DNA of 64,000 bases from Crotalaria pallida. Taxonomy: Eukaryota > Streptophyta > Magnoliopsida > Fabales > Fabaceae. The notes below the pieces were generated by a model that worked only from the letters and a program-made list of their open reading frames with translations, had not been told where the DNA came from and ran no database searches. The translations under genes and the position numbers were made by a program. The stretch spans positions 84,525,001-84,589,000 of the forward strand of contig CM075656.1 in assembly GCA_037953625.1 (NCBI GenBank). The letters run 5' to 3'. Each line of letters starts with the position of its first letter. The stretch's first letter is position 1. This document shows positions 46,798 to 59,554 of the stretch, piece after piece.

Positions 46798-49700
46798 ATG
46801 TTCAGAGTCTCACGCAGCAGCCACAGAGAAACTTTTGCTCGTACTCGCGCAGCAACCTTACGAAGGTTTGCTCTTTTCTTGCTCAATGTCTAAGAAGCCT
46901 AGTCTTGTATTCACCTTTTTCATAGATTTTCTATCTAGTTACACATATATGTATGTCATAACAAATGGAGGAATCCAATTCTACTTGCTCAAATCATGTC
47001 AACTTTTACATCATTAGTTCATAACTTTTTATTCGGTATAAATCACATGAATCTAATTATTGGTTTATATTAATTTGTTTCAAATTTAAGAAAATTTGAA
47101 CACGCATAAAGATATAATCAAATAGCTCGAAATTCGAACATCAAGATCCCAAAACTCAGTTTTTGTTTTTAAACCCTTTTTAAAATAATTATTTTAATTA
47201 TTGGATCACTTTAAATCCATTTAAATTTGATCCAATAAAAATATCTGATGGTTAAAGATTTTGTGAATCTGAAAAATATCGCGAGATCTAAATCCCCAAT
47301 TTTCTTGCATTTTAAAAGTGTATATTGCATTAATCTTGGTATATATCAATACTAAACAATTATGGATTATCGTGAAATTATTTATGGATGATCTATATAA
47401 TAGTATTCTTCCCGGTTCTATTTCTAAGATCCTTTTGGAGTTTTTTTTTTCTCTTTTACTAAGAAAAGTAGTTAAACTTGTCAGCAGTATTAGAAATGTG
47501 AAAATTTGATATACTTTTTCAAAATTATCCCTATAATTATTTTTGAAACTCTAAAAAGTGTAGAGTTAATAGGAATATTTGTGAAAAAATGTAATTAAAT
47601 GCTATTGAAGATTGAAATGAGATCTTATAATAAGACCGAAATAAAAACCTAAAAAATGTCTTAGGAGGGGGAGTAGTAATTTATTCAAAAGTTGGATTGA
47701 TGTAATTTATTTAAATAAAAAGTTGCAAGCGATAAGGGTGGATGTAGTTTAATTTGATGTAATTTTGATCCATTGTCTTAATTTTTTTTTAATAATTTTA
47801 CTTAATTTATTTAAAAGTTATTTTTTCATTTATTAATTTTAATTTTTTTATGACTCCTTTTGACTCGATTTTACTTTTACATTTTTTTAAAGACAAATAT
47901 TTTTTTTGGATTTATTTAAGTTTTTAATCCATGAATTTAGGTATTTTTTTGAAATTGGTCATTGGACTTTTTTCGATGATTTGAATCCCTAAATTTTGCT
48001 CATTTTTTGGAATTTGTCTTTTTGTCACTTTCGTGATGATATGACAAATGATATGTCATGTCACATTCACCCCGTCGAAAGATAATGTATAATGTGATGC
48101 CACGTGAATTTTTTAAATTAATTTTTTTTTTAAATTTATAAAAAAATAATTAAAAAATCATATTTTTTAAAGAAAGTCAAACTTTTTAATAATTTTTTAA
48201 AAAATTTATGTAGTGCCACATAACGTTACGTAAAATGTCACTTAGCTTGTCGGCATGGTAAAAATGACATGTTTTTACATGCCATGTTATAAATCATATC
48301 ATCATTTAAATAACGAAATGACGATTTTCGAAAATTTAACAAAATTCAAGAATTCAAAGCATCTAAAAAAATTTAAAAATCAATTAAAAAAACACGTAAC
48401 TATTTTTAAGGGGTACAGAAGAAAGTGCAAAAGCCAAATTTGAAGTTAAAACCTGACACTTATTGTTCCTGCAGACCTCTGATAACCGATCTATGAGGAG
48501 AACTGTTTACTTTTAAAACCAGATCATGTTGCACGGCGGTCTTTCCCTGTCCAATTTAGTTGACTGTTCATTGACTATTTAACTTATTTTTTAGCTTTTT
48601 TTTTCAAAAAATGATTGATGGATCTAAAAATTAATCTTCAAATATACTAACCTAACAAAGAAAGTGTTTACTTATTATTATTGGTTAATAAGTGACACTT
48701 GTCATTTTTTCTATAATATAACTTTATTTGTATGTTGATTTTGTAGGTATATATATTATTGTTTTTTTTTTATGTAACGGAGTTATCAAATAATATATTT
48801 TGATAAAATTTTCTTTAATTGTATTGATATTTTTCTTTTATTGTCAATTATTTTCCTATGTTGATTAAAAAAACTTATTATTACTTTACTAGTAATATAT
48901 GTTTAACTTATATAAAAAAATAAAAATAAAGTTAGATTGGAGGTGAAATTTTAATATTAAATAATGGAACGATAAAATATCAGAACTTTAATTAAAAAAA
49001 TATCGGAACTAATCCGCTTTTTTAAAGATAGAACGGTGAGCAAGAAATCAAAATTTTACATATCAAAATCTTTGACTGGCCAAAGTTTTTTTGTTTTTTG
49101 TTTTTTTTTTTAAAGGTCGGTTCTATTTGTCCTATACTTAATACTTTTGTCATTATATAGGTATTCACCAAAAGTGAACTCCATTGTTAATATTTCTTCT
49201 TTCTGATTGAAATTGAATTTCGCAAAATTTGTAATTCCGTCAATGTTTTTGGCTGATCACGGTATGCAATAAAACGCTGTGCTTATTTTGCTAGCTATGT
49301 GATGCTCAATTAAGTGTTTTGGGTTCCCTCATTCTAAACCCCAGTAAATTTTTATATGATGTGCAGGTCAATGAGGAGAGAGATGGATGCCCGTGGAGAA
49401 AAAGCACCAGGTACTTTTTCCAACTTCGTGTATCAATTGAATTAGGTCAATCGTATAAGAATAACGTTACAAGTACACTTATGTACACACCGTAGCTCAT
49501 ATGCACACTTTTCACAATGAGTGATGAAAAAGAATTTGGGTATTAGGGTATTCATCCTCGTACGAATATTTTAGTTGGATCAAAATTTTTTATTTATTTT
49601 TTTAATAAGAGAGTCCGATAAAGACTTGTCACAATCTTTCATAAAAATATTTTTGTCATCCCACCATGAAATTATGTTATTTTACCAACGAATCGTGATC

Positions 49701-52700
49701 TTATTCACGATCGATTTTTTTTTTTACGATCGTGGATACGATCACGGTCGTGCAAAATTCTTTTTTCCAGATCGTGACCAAACTCACGGCCAGAAAGTAG
49801 ATCGTGAACAGAGTCACGACCGTGGGGTGGCACAGATCTATTGCGAGGTGACAAAAATAAAAGCTTAAATATCAAAATGGCCCTTATAAATGTTGGGTTA
49901 TTGCTTTTTGGCCCACATAAATGACTTTTTGATCCCCATTTTCAATTTTCATGGACCAAAATACCATTTTGGATGTTATTATTTCCGGTTCTACAAAGAT
50001 GGAAGAGCGTTTCCGTCTCTGCAATATCAGAAATTTTTCCAGCTCTACAGAATCGAAAATTTTTTCAGCTCTACAAAGTCAAAATTTTTTCCATATATTT
50101 TTCCATTAATTTTATTTATATACTACCGGATGGGGCTATTTAGTGGAAGGAAGAGCACAAACAATCCGATAGTAAAACATGGAAGAAAGAGGACAAACCA
50201 CCGATTCAAAAATCAAACATGGTTCGGGAATTTCACCCTCCTTTATGCGCAACCATCACTACATAAAGCCCCATTCTTGTAAATTTATGGTGCAAAGACG
50301 GAAAAATTTCTGATTTTGCAGAGTTGGAAAAATTTAAACTATGTAGAGTTGGAAAATTTTCCGACTATGCAGAGACGGAAACACTTTTCCATCTTTGAAG
50401 AACCGAAAATAATAACACGCAAAAGGGTGTTTTGGTCCATATAAATTGAAAATAGGGGCCAAAAAATCATTTATGGGGCCAAAAAGCAATACTCTAAATG
50501 TTGACTTTTTTTAATACTACCATTTTTTGGGTTTTGACCCCTATTTTTATATTCCGTTTTGATTTTGGTCTCTGATGACAATTATGGATGAAAAACGTTA
50601 CTTTCACATTCCATTTTGGTCCTTACTATTATATTCGCTTTTGGTTTTGCTCCTTGTTTTTAAATTTCGTTTTGGTTTTGGTCCTTACTTTAACCTTTTT
50701 TGTTAGACTATGTTAACGTTTTCCATCCCTATTTAATGTCAAAGATTTAAAAAAAAAAACGAAATATAAAAGAAGAGACCAAAACCCAATTTTTTTTAGG
50801 GGCTAATTTCAAAAAATAAACATTTATATTAACCATTTTGGTATTTAAAAAAAATAAAAAATATAACAGGCCTTGAACCAATCTCATATTTTTTTTTGTT
50901 GGACATCTCATATCCTCATATTTAGCTACTCTAATACCATTAAAAAAAAGGAGTTTTTAAGTATAAAAAAAAATCCAAAAGCAAACATATTTTCTTTTAA
51001 AAAAAACTTTATGTATCTTAGATGCATTATTTAATTTCTACAAAACTTGCATTATTTTTTATAAATTTTTTCCACTTTTAAATGCTTATTTTTATCCCCA
51101 AAAGTTAAGGCTAAGGTTAAAAGGAAAAAGAAAAACTATTCTTATATACGTGTCATACCTATTATGTATTATGTACTCAACCATAGACATTAAAAACATT
51201 TTAGATTTTTTTTAAAAAAATAAACATTTTAGTTTTTAACAGAACATGCTCTCTCTCTTTTTTTTAAAAAAAAATTAAAATATAATCTCATTTTTCAAGA
51301 GAATTAAACACGCAATAAAAAAAAATGTGTTGCTAAAAAAAAATTTGTACTTACTTTTTTTTATTTGAAAAGTTTGTAATTAAAAAGTTTGGAGTAATCT
51401 AATATGTAAAACCCCAACTATTGTTTGTAAGTATTTTTTATATTACATGTTTGAAAGTATTTTTTGAGTACTCATCAGATACGAGTCCAATTGCGTGATG
51501 TCAACTAAACATTATTCATACTATAATACATTATTATATGAGTTTAATATGTGCGCATTGATGGTGTAAAGTTTTTTTACACTGTTGGTACATCATCCAC
51601 CGTTCATTTGCATTACTTTTATTTAGAAGTCAATAATAATAAACCCTTGAATGATAGATGATGTGCTGACAGTGTAAAAAAACCTTTACATTGTCAGTGT
51701 ATAAACTATTTTTTTTTTGTACACCAACGGTACCCGGATCTGGTTTACCTAGAATCCGACTCACCCGGTCCGACCCAACTGAGCTCGCACTAAGCGGCAA
51801 GGGTCTCCCAGCGGGGGTTGCTCCATACCCAAGGCTCAAACTCGAGACCAGTTGGTTAAGGGACCAAGTGAGCTACAACTTGACCAACCCGGGTTGGTAA
51901 CTATTTTCTCTTATTATATAACCTCTGTAAATAGATGTGTGGACGGTTGTGAAAAAAACCTTTGCAAAAGTAAACTAATTTTTTTTTTGTACACCAACCG
52001 GTACCCGGATCTGGTTTACCCAGAATCCGACTCATCCGGTCCGACCCAACTGAGCTCGCACTAAGCGGTAGGGGTCTCCCAGCGGGGGTTGCTCCATATC
52101 CAAGGCTCGAACTCAAGACCAGTTGGTTAAGGGACCAAGTGAGCTACCACTTGACCAACCCCACGTTGGTAAAGTAAACTAATTTTAATGTATACTAAAC
52201 TGAGTAATAATTGTGTCTTATAAAAAAAAACTGAGTAATAATTGTCTTTTGGTAGATTGGATTTCCTTTCATATTAAATTATCGTTTCAGATAATATTTG
52301 ATTATAATATTTGATTGATTTTTTAAATAGAATTTTCTTAACCTCAGTCTTTATGGCAGAGGATAAACATTTTAATCTATATTTATTTTCTTAAAAAAAT
52401 ATAAATATAAATTTTATCTTTTCAAAATACATTATTTTCTATAAAACTTGATTATTTTTGGATTCTTATCTTCAATTTTAAGAGTTGAGGTTAACAAACT
52501 CTTTAAAATACTAAGAGTTTAAAATATCTATTTTCATAAATGATCACGTATCTATTCATAATTAGAAAGATATAATCTTGTTGAGATATTTTTTTAGATT
52601 TATCTTTAGTTTATAATTTATCTAATTATCTTTTATCATTATCATTGTGATGTCATAATTAATCATGAAATAAATCTAGAGAATAACAACATAGATGTTG

Positions 52701-55700
52701 CTAAATGACTTTAGTTCAATCTACTTAACTCGTAGATACATCGACCTTTTATATTGCTCTACAGGATTATCGTGAGGCCAGAACTAAGCTATGGTTCACA
52801 TGGTCAAATTACATATGACCATTGAATTACGATGTTAAATCCACCTAAAACAAATTAGTTTGAAACATGTTTTGCCGAAGATATTAATGTAGGGATTGCT
52901 TGGAATTCTTTTTCCTAAGGAAACAAGAAGAATGTCGTAGATTCATTATAATTGTAGAAGTGTCAGGTTGAAGATACTAAACCAAATTTTCCACACACAA
53001 TTTTTTTTTCTTTACACCTGTGATAGTATCGTATAGCTTTAGTTGTCTATTTATTCATGGATTTCAATGTTTTTATAATAATTTTACTTGTTTTCATGTG
53101 AGTCAGGCGAAGTAGCAAGCTACGAGAAAATGGCTTTGTATCGCTGCAAGTATTGTTTTAAGGTTATTCTAGGCAAAGCCCATATGAAGTGTGCCATTTG
53201 CAAGGATTTTGACCTATGCGTAGAATGCTTTTCTGTTGGAGCTGAGGTGGCACCCCACAAAAGTGATCACCCTTACGTGATTTCGGTAAGTAATGACATT
53301 CATTCAAATGTATCCGTTTAACATATGATTATTACTTTTTCTGTTTGATATGCATTATGGTTTACTTTTTTTAATTTTTATTTATTTAAAAAATATTGTT
53401 ATTTTAGGATATTAAAAGTTGGTCAAATATTTTTCTTTCAAATTCTATTTCTGTTCATTATACTTTTTTTCCTGTTAATTACATCATGGTAAACAAACTG
53501 TTTTAATCAAAATACAATAAAATTTTATTTCAATTAATGATTTTTTAATTTTCATGCAACTATATATACTAGTACCTATGCCCAAAAGAAAGTTTGTTAG
53601 CAGGAAGTGGCAATAAATTTTGTTAGCAGGAAGTGTTTTGTTATATTTCCGGCTAGAGTATTAATCAGTCAAATTTAATGGAATTCATATTTAAGAAAAT
53701 AGACGACGCATCTATAATGTAAAGGTTTTTATATCATTAGTCTATTCATCATTTATTTGTAATTTTTATCTAAAAGTCAACGATTATAAATACATATATG
53801 GTGAATGATGTGTAAAAAACTTTACACCGTTAGCACACTTATTAATCTGTAAACTACTATTAAGTAAATTGCATTACTGTATGTAGTTTTGTTTTGACAA
53901 CATTGTTGTTGTTGTGAAGTGTTATCGGCAAGCCGATTTCTTGATATGTGACAAAGGTGACAAGTTCTCGATCAAGAGAACCTCATTAGCTTGTCATGGT
54001 ATTTGGGGTGATGTGTGTCGTGTGTAAATGGGAGTTGAAGGTTGGTTCATACATATGCCACTACCCGTATTTATTTGGGTGATAAGAAGGAGACATTGTG
54101 ATTCCTTTTGTTAAATAATTATGATGAACAATGATGGACCATTTATGATCGTCAGTATTGTAAGGAATCCTATGGATAACGGACAAATGGCTTGATGACG
54201 CTATTATGAACAGTTATACCGGTTATCCGTTATTAATTGGTGCTTGTTGGTCCGTGATACTAATGCTCTTATATCCGTGGTACCGGTACTCATTGAAACC
54301 GGTCCATAACAGATGTTATACTCACTTTTTTATTTTTTGACAGGAAAGCTTCTCCACCTCTATCCCTCTCATTTGCCCAGACTGGAATATAGATGAGGAA
54401 ATTCTGCTTCTTGAGGTAATAATGTCTTCAAATTTATTGACTAGGAATAGTGGTGAATGGTAGTTCAAATCTATAAAGAGCAGCATTTGTTCTTAGTGTA
54501 TGATTTTTATGGCTGTAATTCTTGGTTATAGGGGATTGGAAAGTATGGCTTGGAAAAGTGGACAGAAGTTGCTGAGTATGTTGAGACAAAGAACAAAGAG
54601 TCATGCATGGAGCACTATCAGAATTTGTACCTGAACTCTCCATCATTTCCTCTGCCGGTATGATAAGCTTCAACTAAAGCTACAATAAATGATTCTTGGA
54701 ATATTTATACGAGAATACTAACGTGTGCCCTCAGTGTATTGATTAAAGTTTTCAAACTCCTTCACTGAAAAGTGTTTTACTATATTTAATGTCTTAAAAA
54801 GCAACTCTTTTCAATAAGAAATTTACATTTTTTTTGAATGCTTAATTACCTGTATTCATATGAATGTATTTTATATTCTGATCTTCACCTTTCTTATTCC
54901 CTAGGACATGTCTCATGTTGCTGGGAAAAGCAGAGAACAACTTCTTGAAATGGCAAAAGGGCAGGGTGAGGATAAGAAAGGTTTGTCACAAAACACAAAA
55001 ATCACAATACTTGTAAACTTCATTTTTATTTTATTTCACTTGAATATGCCTCATTTATCACTTAGGTTTGAATGGCATCAGCACTTACTAACATAAGTTC
55101 ATAGGTACTACTGATGTGCAAATTTGCTGGCCTTTTGAGCCTGATGGTATCTCCCATGCCGAAGCTGCTGCTATCCAAAAGAAATCCACTCCAGGCAGAA
55201 AAAGAAAAATGAAAGGTGTGCATATCTATATTTGATCCTGAATGTCATTTCACATTTTTAAATAAATCCAGCCATGCATATTCTGAGTAATTAATAACAC
55301 TTTTTATATACTGTACTAAACTTTGTGGTTTCTTTGTCACTGGCAGATCGAGTACGCGTAAGTTTTGGAGGACTGAAGCCAAGGTTCTCTAGAACTGAAG
55401 GTCCTGGTGGTTATAACGAAAAAAGACAGGAATTTGATATTGAATATGATAATGACGCTGAAGAACTGCTCACTGAAATGGAATTCAAGGACACTGACAC
55501 TGAGGAGGAGCGAGAGCTGAAACTTCGAGTATTGCATATCTATGGGAAAAGGTAAACAACCATTTTGTTTTTATAGATTCTCTTACTGAATCATATTATT
55601 CTCTACCATTAATGGTATTGAACTCATCAGGGTCATGATAAAGCATTGCTCTCACCCCATCTTTAAATTGCTTCCTGTTGCAGGCTTGACGAAAGAAACC

Positions 55701-56772
55701 GCCGGAAGAATTTCGTGCTTGAAAGAAACTTGTTACACCCAAATCCATCGGAGAATGATTTAACAGCTGAGGAGAAGCAAATATGTGGGAAATATGACTC
55801 ACTCATGCGCTTTCATTCCAAAGAAGAGCACGAGGAATTGCTTCAAACAGTTATCGCTGAACACAGAACTCGCAAAAGACTTGAAGAGCTTAAGGTTTTA
55901 ACTTTTAATCATTGATGTCATTAAATTATCATGTACATTTACCTTTTTTTCCCCTCTTTGTAAAATTGAAGTTTTCTTATTTGAGTCCTTTGATCATAGT
56001 CTGAAATGTTGAAGCATTCCCAGTTAACCGATCCTACTTTCCTAGTAGTATTAGATATAGTTGCAAGAATGTTTTATCTAAAAATAAATCAAATCTAAGA
56101 CTCAATTGACATTGATGCTTCATACTGCATGCACATGTCAAACAAATGACATTAACTCTTAAGTCAACATTTTTAATCCATGACCATGATACTGCAGGAA
56201 GCCCAGGCTGCTGGTTGCCGCAATTCAGCTGAAGCAGATATATATCTGATGCATAAGAGAAGAATGGAAGCTGACGCAAGTGCTTCTAGTGCAGAAGGAA
56301 TGGATGTAACAGGATACCCTGGAGCAGATTTACTTTCTGAACCTGTAAGCATGCAATTTCTGTCCTAATTTTTAATACCAGCTATCTATTAGTTTTGTTA
56401 AGGTAACATAGGTGATTTAGTAATTGAATGTCTTTCATAAGTCATTTATCCGTGCTATTTGATTGAGTATATTTTATAATATGTTATATGTATTGTCTTA
56501 GAAAAATTTGGTTTTTGAATTTGTACATTGTTTCTTCATTTCTTTTTCTAAAACTATCATATGTAACTTAACTTTGGCAGGAGAAACGTTTATGTAGTGA
56601 GCAAAGGTTGACTCCAGCTGTGTATTTGAACATGCAAGGGCTGCTGGCTCAACATATACTTGATGGCAGAGTCTCTACAAAAGTGGAGGCTCATGGATTA
56701 TTCAATATGGATACCATCAAAATTGACAAGGTTTATGATATGCTCATAAGAAAGGGAATTGCTCCACCCTGA
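46798..56772 (+). CDS. ADA2: Transcriptional adaptor ADA2-like (SAGA/GCN5 complex), upstream tandem copy
   Basis: Ten exons are firm: 49367-49410, 53107-53285, 54344-54415, 54532-54657, 54905-54980, 55105-55215, 55347-55551, 55684-55894, 56198-56344, 56581-56772. With a proposed first exon 46798-46865 they encode 476 residues. Domains: ZZ zinc finger (C51, C54, C66, C69, C75, C78, H88, H92; FDLCVECFSVGAEV); Myb/SANT about 108-157 (CPDWNIDEEILLLEGIGKYG); ADA2 core from about 240 (QEFDIEYDNDAEELLTEMEF); C-terminal SWIRM about 415-476 (AHGLFNMDTIKIDKVYDMLI). ADA2 bridges the acetyltransferase GCN5 to activators and stimulates nucleosomal histone H3 acetylation in the nucleus. The length is close to ADA2b. 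Introns 1 and 2 are long (2.5 and 3.7 kb) and carry SINEs and fold-back elements. Exon 1 is inferred from frame and a GT donor only; translation might instead start at the ATG in exon 2 (49371). Confidence 0.88.
47408..47676. mobile_element. Stowaway-like MITE in ADA2-like intron 1
   Basis: TTCTTCCCGGTTCTATTTCT at the left and GTCTTAGGAGGGGGAGTA at the right, with the interior text (TTATTATTG-like, AAGTAATTAAATGCT) common to the family. Confidence 0.5.
47905..48450. mobile_element. Fold-back element in ADA2-like intron 1
   Basis: TTTAAGTTTTTAATCCATGA and inner blocks such as GATGCCACGTGAATTTT and ATATCATCATTTAAATAACG follow the layout of the 2140 element; the arms are degenerate. Confidence 0.45.
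49690..49830. repeat. Clustered ATCGTGA / TCACGAT palindromic motif
   Basis: ATCGTGATC, TCACGATCG, ACGATCGTGG, GATCACGGTCGTG, GATCGTGACC, ACTCACGGCC, GATCGTGAAC and GTCACGACCG occur within about 140 bp, alternating in orientation. It lies in ADA2-like intron 2, apparently the core of a small inverted-repeat element (about 49640-49862). Confidence 0.6.
49862..50505. mobile_element. Fold-back element in ADA2-like intron 2
   Basis: GGGTTATTGCTTTTTGGCCC and AATGACTTTTTGATCCCC at the left mirror GGGGCCAAAAAATCATTT and GGGGCCAAAAAGCAATAC at the right. The interior repeats TCTACAGA / GAAAATTTTT units. Confidence 0.65.
51711..51898 (-). mobile_element. SINE, minus strand, first of a pair in ADA2-like intron 2
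   Basis: On the minus strand it opens GTTGGTCAAGTTGTAGCTCA with the A-box TAGCTCACTTGG, then a GAGTTTGAGCC B-box variant, and ends in a poly(A) tract (T-run at 51709-51718). Flanks repeat AACTATTTT. Confidence 0.75.
51983..52170 (-). mobile_element. SINE, minus strand, second of the pair
   Basis: Nearly identical to the copy 270 bp upstream, with the B-box GAGTTCGAGCC intact. A 16-bp target duplication, AAAGTAAACTAATTTT, lies at 51967-51982 and 52171-52186. The different duplications show two separate insertions. Confidence 0.8.
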
Positions 56773-57713
56773 GATATGCTCATCAATTAGTGACTTGATG
56801 ATGACTTTATATCTACATTTCTATAAGTTTTCAAGTGTTTGTATCAGGCTTTGGTTATGACCAGAGTTAGATAATCAGTGTGACATAAAATTTCTGGTTT
56901 TCGTTGGGATTGAAGACTCGTGACAAGGTACTTTGTTGTCAATGATGTTGGATTTTTAAAAACTTAAGTTGGCTACATTACATGCATACTCATAAAATTT
57001 GTTTAGAGCAATGTTAGGTGAACATACAAAATTAACATCTGGAATTCACGTCTGCTTGTTTTACGTGCAGAATCCAGATGTCAATTATAGATGTTCACGT
57101 AACATTACGCATTTGTTTATTTGCATTGGGAGTCTACATCTAATTATCCATTTAGCAACGACCTCATTTATAATTTTTTTCGGATCTTTGATCTTAAGTG
57201 GTATCTTAGATTTACTTTGTATACCCCGGTTAATTTATCCGAAGCCAAGAATGGTAAATGGTACGACACATCCGAGGAGTTATTGCTTCATTACGAATGG
57301 ACATTGAGTTCCTTTCGCACCCAACCAACTACCACTAAGGCAACCTACTTGGATAGCAGCCGCATAATTTATAAATCAAACCTTAAGATGGAGTTTTTTT
57401 TGGAAATGAATATTACAGACTATGAAGTCTAAATACTTCAAAAATGAAATAGCATTGTTGTCGCATCCGTGTTTGATACCAATACGCATATGATATTTTA
57501 TGATACGTGTCCCAAAAATATTCTATTATTTTTTATTTGTTTTTTATTGTTTTCAAAAACATGTTTTTAAAATACTTCCTGATACTTTTTCGAATACTTA
57601 TTTGATTTTGTTTTAAATTTTTTACTAATTATTTCATTTAAAAGTAGTTTTTCAAATTATTTTTAATAAAATAACAACATCTTTAAATTTCCTTCAAACA
57701 ATCCATATCATTA
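56773..57713. other. Intergenic DNA between the ADA2-like gene and the MITE cluster
   Basis: Two overlapping open frames of about 100 codons (56999-57432) have no recognisable domain. TAACATCTGGAATTCACGTC and AGAATCCAGATGTCAATTAT form a small inverted pair at 57028-57088. Likely non-coding or transposon-derived. Confidence 0.4.
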
Positions 57714-57715
57714 TA

Positions 57716-57955
57716 CTACCTCCGTCCCTCGTTATAAAGCTCTCTTGATACTTTTATTTTGTCCCTATTTATAAAACCTTTTACCAATTTTTAATGAGCA
57801 TTAATTACTTTTTTCCACAAATACCCCTATTTATTTAACACTTTTTAGATTCTCAATAATATTAATAGGGGTAATTTTGAAAATACATATCAAAAGTTCA
57901 CATTTCCAATACAATTAACTAAATTATTTCACTTTCTTAATGGACGTGATTTCAT
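57716..57955. mobile_element. Stowaway-like MITE, one end missing
   Basis: CTACCTCCGTCCCTCGTTAT begins after TA and the interior is intact to TTCTTAATGGACGTGA, after which the expected right terminus is absent. Confidence 0.6.
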
Positions 57956-58029
57956 ACTTCGAGTCTTCAACAATCCTCGTACTTGTATCCCATCATACTA
58001 ATTACTAAGTATCGGTGCTTTATTGATTA

Positions 58030-58305
58030 CTACCTCCGTCCCTAATTATAAGGTTCTCTTAGGATATTTCACGTTTATTAATAAAGTGTAATAATTTAGT
58101 CAATTGTATTGGAAATGTGAACTTTTGATATGTATTTTCTAAATTACCCTATTAATATTATTGGGAATCTAAAAAGTGTTAAATAAACAGGGGTGTTTGT
58201 GGAAAAAAATAATTAATGCTAATTGAAAATTGGTAAAAGGTCTTATAAATAAAGACAAAATAAAAATGTTAAGAAGGCCTTATAATCAGGAATGGAGGGA
58301 GGGAG
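58030..58305. mobile_element. Stowaway-like MITE
   Basis: CTACCTCCGTCCCTAATTAT to TATAATCAGGAATGGAGGGA, ending GGGAG before TA. Confidence 0.7.
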
Positions 58306-58487
58306 TACAATGCTAATATCTTGTGAAAGGAGTTTTTATTTGGGCAATGAATTACTCCTTCTTGAGTGTGTGGGTGCCCCTCCAAGTAATTGTAGATTCC
58401 AAGAATCTAATCTTTGATCTTTAATGAGGCTTGTTGGAAATAAGAGGCACTAATTTTTTTTATGGCACTCTCTCTATTTCATATATA

Positions 58488-58761
58488 CTCCTTCTGACAT
58501 AAAATAAGAAAAATACATATTTTTTTAAAATATAACCAAAACTAACCAACTTTTTTAAATTTTATTTCATTCTCAATGCAACTTTCCTAAAACATTCCTA
58601 GAAAATTGTTATCTTATTTAATTTTTGTTTCATTCCCGATGCAACTTTCTTAAAACACCTCTATTCTTTTATAAACTTTAGAAAATTAAATACAATCAAC
58701 TACAGTAACCTTCTTAATAAGGATAAAATTAGTTAAAATTGCTTATAATTTGAGCTGGAAG
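58488..58761. mobile_element. Stowaway-like MITE
   Basis: CTCCTTCTGACATAAAATAA to TATAATTTGAGCTGGAAG, TA flanks. Confidence 0.55.
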
Positions 58762-58908
58762 TAGTGTTTATGGAGGTTTTGTCTCATGTTTCATATGTAT
58801 TGTTCTTTTACAAAATCCAATATATAATTAATTAATGTTATTTTCTCAACACACTCTTATTTATTATATTCCCTTTTTCACTTTCAATCTCTTTTTCCCT
58901 ATTCAATA

Positions 58909-59179
58909 CTCCATCCGATCCTATTTATAAGACATTTTGAGTTTTTCACACCCACCAATGAGAGTGAATAAATTTGTTAGTGGCATTGGAAATGTGAAAA
59001 TTTGATATACTTTTTCAAAACTACCCTTATAATTATTATTGGAACTCTAAAAAGTGTTGACTTTATAGAGGTGTTAGTGAAAAGAAGTAATTAAATGCTA
59101 TCGAAAATTGTAAAGGGGTCTTATAAATAGGACCAAAATAAAAACCCCAAAAGAGTCTCATAAATAGGACCGGATGGAG
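58909..59179. mobile_element. Stowaway-like MITE
   Basis: CTCCATCCGATCCTATTTAT to AAATAGGACCGGATGGAG, TA flanks and well-matched ends. Confidence 0.75.
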
Positions 59180-59271
59180 TAATGATTATATAGAGACATT
59201 ATAGTCAAAATATACTAAATTCTTACATCATTAAATCATTTCTTAAAACTCGTATATAATCTTAAAACATA

Positions 59272-59554
59272 CTCCCTCCGGCTCGAATTATAAGCAATTC
59301 GAATCACTTTTACGCTTATTAAGGAGGTTAGTTGATTGTATTTAATTTTCTCAAATTTATAAAAAAATGGAGGTATTATAGGAAAGTAATTTTGGGAATG
59401 AAACAAAAATTAATTAAAATTATAATTTTCTAGAGATATTTTAGGGAAGCGACATTGAGAATAAAACAAAATTTAATAAAGTTAGTTAATTTTATTTATA
59501 TTTTAAACCAAGAAAAATATGGTTTTTGTTGCTTATAATTCGAGTCGGAGGAAA
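59272..59554. mobile_element. Stowaway-like MITE
   Basis: CTCCCTCCGGCTCGAATTAT to ATAATTCGAGTCGGAGGAAA. Same subfamily as the nested inner element at 39982. Confidence 0.75.

Noticed and set aside
49575..50282. Two open frames of 97 and 130 codons
   Set aside because: They lie within fold-back repeat DNA in an ADA2-like intron and have no recognisable domain.
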